Source: Gimesia fumaroli (GTDB lineage: Bacteria; Planctomycetota; Planctomycetia; Planctomycetales; Planctomycetaceae). Taken from it: DNA of 64,000 nt. The notes under the pieces were generated by a model, which did not search any database, was not told where the DNA came from, and saw nothing but the letters and a program-made list of their open reading frames with translations. Positions 61,918-64,000 of this stretch are shown piece after piece. How positions within the stretch are numbered: the stretch's first letter is position 1; every line of letters begins with the position of its first letter. Position numbers and translations under genes: made by a program. The DNA is taken from assembly GCF_007754425.1 (NCBI RefSeq), contig NZ_CP037452.1, forward strand, positions 992,001-1,056,000, given 5' to 3'.

Positions 61918-63006
61918 ATGAATCAGACAGATAAAGCAACAAATCAGACGCATTCGCTGCCCAACGGTGAGACCATGTACGCAGCGCTGGTCCAGCGGGA
62001 CAGCCGCTTTGAAGGCGTCTTCGTGGCGGCGATTCGGACGACGGGGATTTTCTGTCGGCCCTCCTGTTCGGCGCGCAAGCCGAAGCCGGAGAATGTGGAA
62101 TATTTTCCCGATGCGAAAACCGCGCTCGCCAATGGTTACCGGGAATGCAAAATCTGTCGGCCGCTGGTGGCGCTGGGATCGACGCCCGACTGGCTGCAGC
62201 CGTTGATTGAAGAGGTTGAGCAAGACACCACCATTCGGCTGCAGGCCGAAGATTTGCGGGAACGGGGTCTCGATCCGGTACGCGTGCGTCGCTGGTTTCA
62301 GAAACTGCACGGCATGAGCTTTGCCGCCTATTTGCGCATGCGGCGCATTAATCAGGCCTTCAGTCAGATTCAACACAAAACGCCGGTCACCGACGCTGCT
62401 TTTCAGAGCGGCTACGAATCGCTTAGCGGGTTCGGCGAAGGCTTCAAGAAAACGATGGGTACGGCACCCGCCAAAAGTAAAGGTCAGCAGGTGATCGCCG
62501 TCAGCCGGATCTTGACCCCCCTCGGTCCGATGCTGGCGGGCGCGACGGAACAGGGAATCTGCCTGCTCGAATTCACCGATCGACGGATGCTGGAAACACA
62601 ACTCGACCGATTACAAAAACGGCTCAACGCCAAAGCACTGCCCGGCGACAGTCCCTTCTTCAATCGACTGGAGGGACAACTCCGTGACTACTTTACCGGT
62701 AAGCGAACGGAATTCGATCTCCCACTGATCACACCGGGCACCGAGTTTCAGCAGAAAGTCTGGGCGGCACTGCAAACCATTCCCTGTGGCGAAACCCGCT
62801 CGTATTCCGAACAGGCGGAAATCATCGGCCAGCCAACAGCAGTCCGCGCCGTCGCCCGCGCCAACGGGGATAACCGGATCGCGATTTTGATTCCCTGCCA
62901 CCGCGTCATCGGCGCCGACGGCAGCCTGACCGGTTACGGCGGCGGTTTATGGCGCAAGAAACGACTGTTAGAAATTGAACATGCCGACGTAGTAAAGCCA
63001 AAGTAA
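61918..63006 (+). CDS. ada: Ada-type regulatory methyltransferase (AdaA-AraC-Ogt)
   Basis: The 362-residue protein combines three modules. The N-terminal Ada zinc domain has Cys46, Cys50, Cys77 and Cys80 (GIFCRPSCSARKPKPEN, CKICRPL), in which the first Cys accepts methyl groups from phosphotriesters. An AraC-type helix-turn-helix follows (MSFAAYLRMRRINQAF...VTDAAFQSGYESLSGF). The C-terminal O6-methylguanine methyltransferase has Cys327 in PCHRVIG, YSEQAEIIG and GYGGGLWRK. Such proteins repair alkylated DNA and activate their own and other genes after methylation. The gene stands alone, divergent from the LRR gene. Confidence 0.95.
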   Translation: MNQTDKATNQTHSLPNGETMYAALVQRDSRFEGVFVAAIRTTGIFCRPSCSARKPKPENVEYFPDAKTALANGYRECKICRPLVALGSTPDWLQPLIEEVEQDTTIRLQAEDLRERGLDPVRVRRWFQKLHGMSFAAYLRMRRINQAFSQIQHKTPVTDAAFQSGYESLSGFGEGFKKTMGTAPAKSKGQQVIAVSRILTPLGPMLAGATEQGICLLEFTDRRMLETQLDRLQKRLNAKALPGDSPFFNRLEGQLRDYFTGKRTEFDLPLITPGTEFQQKVWAALQTIPCGETRSYSEQAEIIGQPTAVRAVARANGDNRIAILIPCHRVIGADGSLTGYGGGLWRKKRLLEIEHADVVKPK

Positions 63007-63043
63007 GCGGGGCATTCGAGCCGACGTTCGTTTTTTCAAAGCT

Positions 63044-63180
63044 GTAGGGGGAGACCCGTGTGTCTCCCCGCGGGGTTCGCGAGTTTTTGATTGCTCGTTT
63101 GAACTGTTAACCTGGTGCCCTTGATTGATTCAATCTGGATCGCACCTCTCGCGGCGGGCGGACACATGGATCCGCCCCTA
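63044..63180. repeat. REP-like inverted pair (REPIN), pair 2
   Basis: A forward copy at 63044-63073 (GTAGGGGGAGACCC...CCCCGCGG) and an inverse copy at 63154-63180 (GCGGGCGGACACATGGATCCGCCCCTA) face each other across 80 bp, just downstream of ada. Arm sequences differ between copies but pair within each. Confidence 0.85.
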
Positions 63181-63222
63181 TCGAATCTGCGAAGCGAGCT
63201 TAGACAAGGTTCACTGCTCACG

Positions 63223-63765
63223 TTACTCACTCGGCTTGCCGTCACCCCAGTGCTTCTGATTGAACTCTTCCGATCGGCCGCGGGGGATCGTCAGCGTGTT
63301 CCAGTGGTCGCCGGCCTGGATGCGGGCGACTTGCACGATCTGTCCCACGTGATAACAGGTATGGCCCAGTGAGCGCTGGATTGCCAGCGGCACCGTGTGT
63401 GCTTCGCCGCGGATATAAACGGTTTTTTCCAGATCGTCCGGCGTCAGACTTTTAAGCGAATCCAGCAGAACCGACCAGCCCCGCTCCCAGTACGCCAGCA
63501 ACTCTGCGCGTTCGGGAAACGTATCGATAAATTCATCGTCCCGCTGGCGGTCCGGCTTCTCGCCGTCGGTCGTCAGGAAATCGGTCCAGCGCGAAATCAG
63601 ATTCCCGGCGACGTGCTTCATAATCACGGCAATGGAGTTGGTATTCTCATCCAGCGCGACGCGCAGCCCGTCATCTGCAACCTGCTCGATGGCACGCTCC
63701 GCCATTTTTTGATTGGTTTCGAACGTGTTGATGGTGGCTGATAGAAAAGAGGCCGTCGAGTCCAT
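63223..63765 (-). CDS. DUF1572 (DinB-fold) protein
   Basis: The 180-residue protein has the DUF1572/DinB layout. NSIAVIMKHVAGNLISRWTDFLTTDGEKPDR carries the first His, and IQRSLGHTCYHVGQIVQVARI the second and third, giving a three-His metal site. DUF1572 proteins are cytoplasmic and of unknown function, related to DinB thiol transferases. It lies 42 bp after the REPIN and reads toward it. Confidence 0.88.
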   Translation of the reverse strand: MDSTASFLSATINTFETNQKMAERAIEQVADDGLRVALDENTNSIAVIMKHVAGNLISRWTDFLTTDGEKPDRQRDDEFIDTFPERAELLAYWERGWSVLLDSLKSLTPDDLEKTVYIRGEAHTVPLAIQRSLGHTCYHVGQIVQVARIQAGDHWNTLTIPRGRSEEFNQKHWGDGKPSE

Positions 63766-63906
63766 CGTATCTCCTGTGGTTTTGTTGCATGGCTTGTTTT
63801 GATTTATCTTACTGACTGGAAGGAATGGTTGCCACCATCCAGAAATGCTTCACGCGGAATGCAGGTTTTGCTGATGAATGTCTGTTTTTGTTATACCCCT
63901 TTCCCG

Positions 63907-63912
63907 TATAAT
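63907..63912 (+). promoter_or_regulatory. -10 element directly before a start codon
   Basis: A perfect TATAAT ends 6 bp before ATG 63919. The expected transcription start would fall at or next to the A of the ATG, implying a leaderless or nearly leaderless mRNA. The -35 (TTTTTG at 63885-63890, 16 bp away) is weak. Confidence 0.5.
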
Positions 63913-63918
63913 CAATTC

Positions 63919-64000
63919 ATGCAGAGCAGATCTCGAACTATTGTAGCGTTGTTTGCAGTGGCCGCGTTGGTTGGCGGCGTCTGTTTCCTGACAATGCGCG
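63919..64000 (+). CDS. Start of an exported or membrane protein (3' end outside the window)
   Basis: The first 27 codons encode a short basic N-terminus (QSRSR) and a hydrophobic segment rich in Ala/Val/Leu (IVALFAVAALVGGVCFL), typical of a signal peptide or membrane anchor. No domain is visible before the window ends, so the product cannot be named; similar N-termini are seen in S41 C-terminal processing peptidases, but that is only a resemblance. Confidence 0.6.
   Translation, partial: MQSRSRTIVALFAVAALVGGVCFLTMR

Overview
The window reads as chromosomal DNA of a planctomycete close to Gimesia/Planctomyces. The evidence is paired DUF1592 (cytochrome-like) and DUF1552 (Tat-exported) proteins, an exported sulfatase, ECF sigma factor plus FecR-like membrane protein pairs, YHYH and DUF1569/DUF1572 (DinB-fold) proteins, moderate G+C, and loosely packed genes on both strands with many short interspersed palindromes. 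The species call is inference. I saw no rRNA, tRNA, CRISPR array, prophage or intact insertion sequence.

Layout. 1-5.8 kb: envelope polysaccharide genes (bifunctional heptose kinase/nucleotidyltransferase, heptosyltransferase, GT87 membrane glycosyltransferase, WaaP-like kinase, two GT2 glycosyltransferases), pointing to a heptose-containing LPS core. 5.9-12.5 kb: sulfatase, YchF, HisC, HisB and a small possible nuclease-fold protein. 12.7-16.4 kb: the DUF1592-DUF1552 exported pair. 16.8-19.8 kb: a tripartite tricarboxylate transporter in which the binding protein and small membrane subunit are one polypeptide, followed by TctA. 20.5-28 kb: membrane glycosyltransferase, Lgt, ECF sigma factor, YHYH protein and a large esterase.

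28.0-34.2 kb holds the most unusual locus: six minus-strand, tightly packed membrane genes resembling complex I membrane subunits in the order (A-like)-H-J-K-L-M. All hydrophilic subunits and NuoN are absent. The conserved membrane glutamates are replaced in the K-, L- and M-like proteins, while two lysines of the M-like protein remain.

34.3-47.6 kb is mixed housekeeping and accessory DNA: TfoX-C protein, gamma-glutamylcyclotransferase-like protein, CoA-disulfide reductase-rhodanese, a 106-residue protein resembling only the N-terminal part of FloA, a peroxiredoxin-like protein, a pentapeptide-repeat/TIR fusion, ATP-grasp, DinB and globin proteins, RNase PH, QueE, PurK/PurE and a sugar isomerase. 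47.6-53.7 kb is rich in repeats and in secreted or hypothetical proteins. 53.7-64 kb has an acetolactate-decarboxylase-like exported protein, a COG4091-like dehydrogenase/SAF protein, a GT1-type glycosyltransferase, a sigma/FecR pair, a leucine-rich-repeat protein, Ada/Ogt, a DinB-like protein and the start of a further gene cut by the window edge.

Several short repeat families are scattered between genes: a REP-like palindrome (core GTAGGGG...CCCGC, singly and as two inverted pairs), a family built on CGTGGTAGAAAA, a palindrome around AGCGGC...GCCGCT, and one around CACTGTTGGCTTGCC. No transposase that could mobilise them is in the window.
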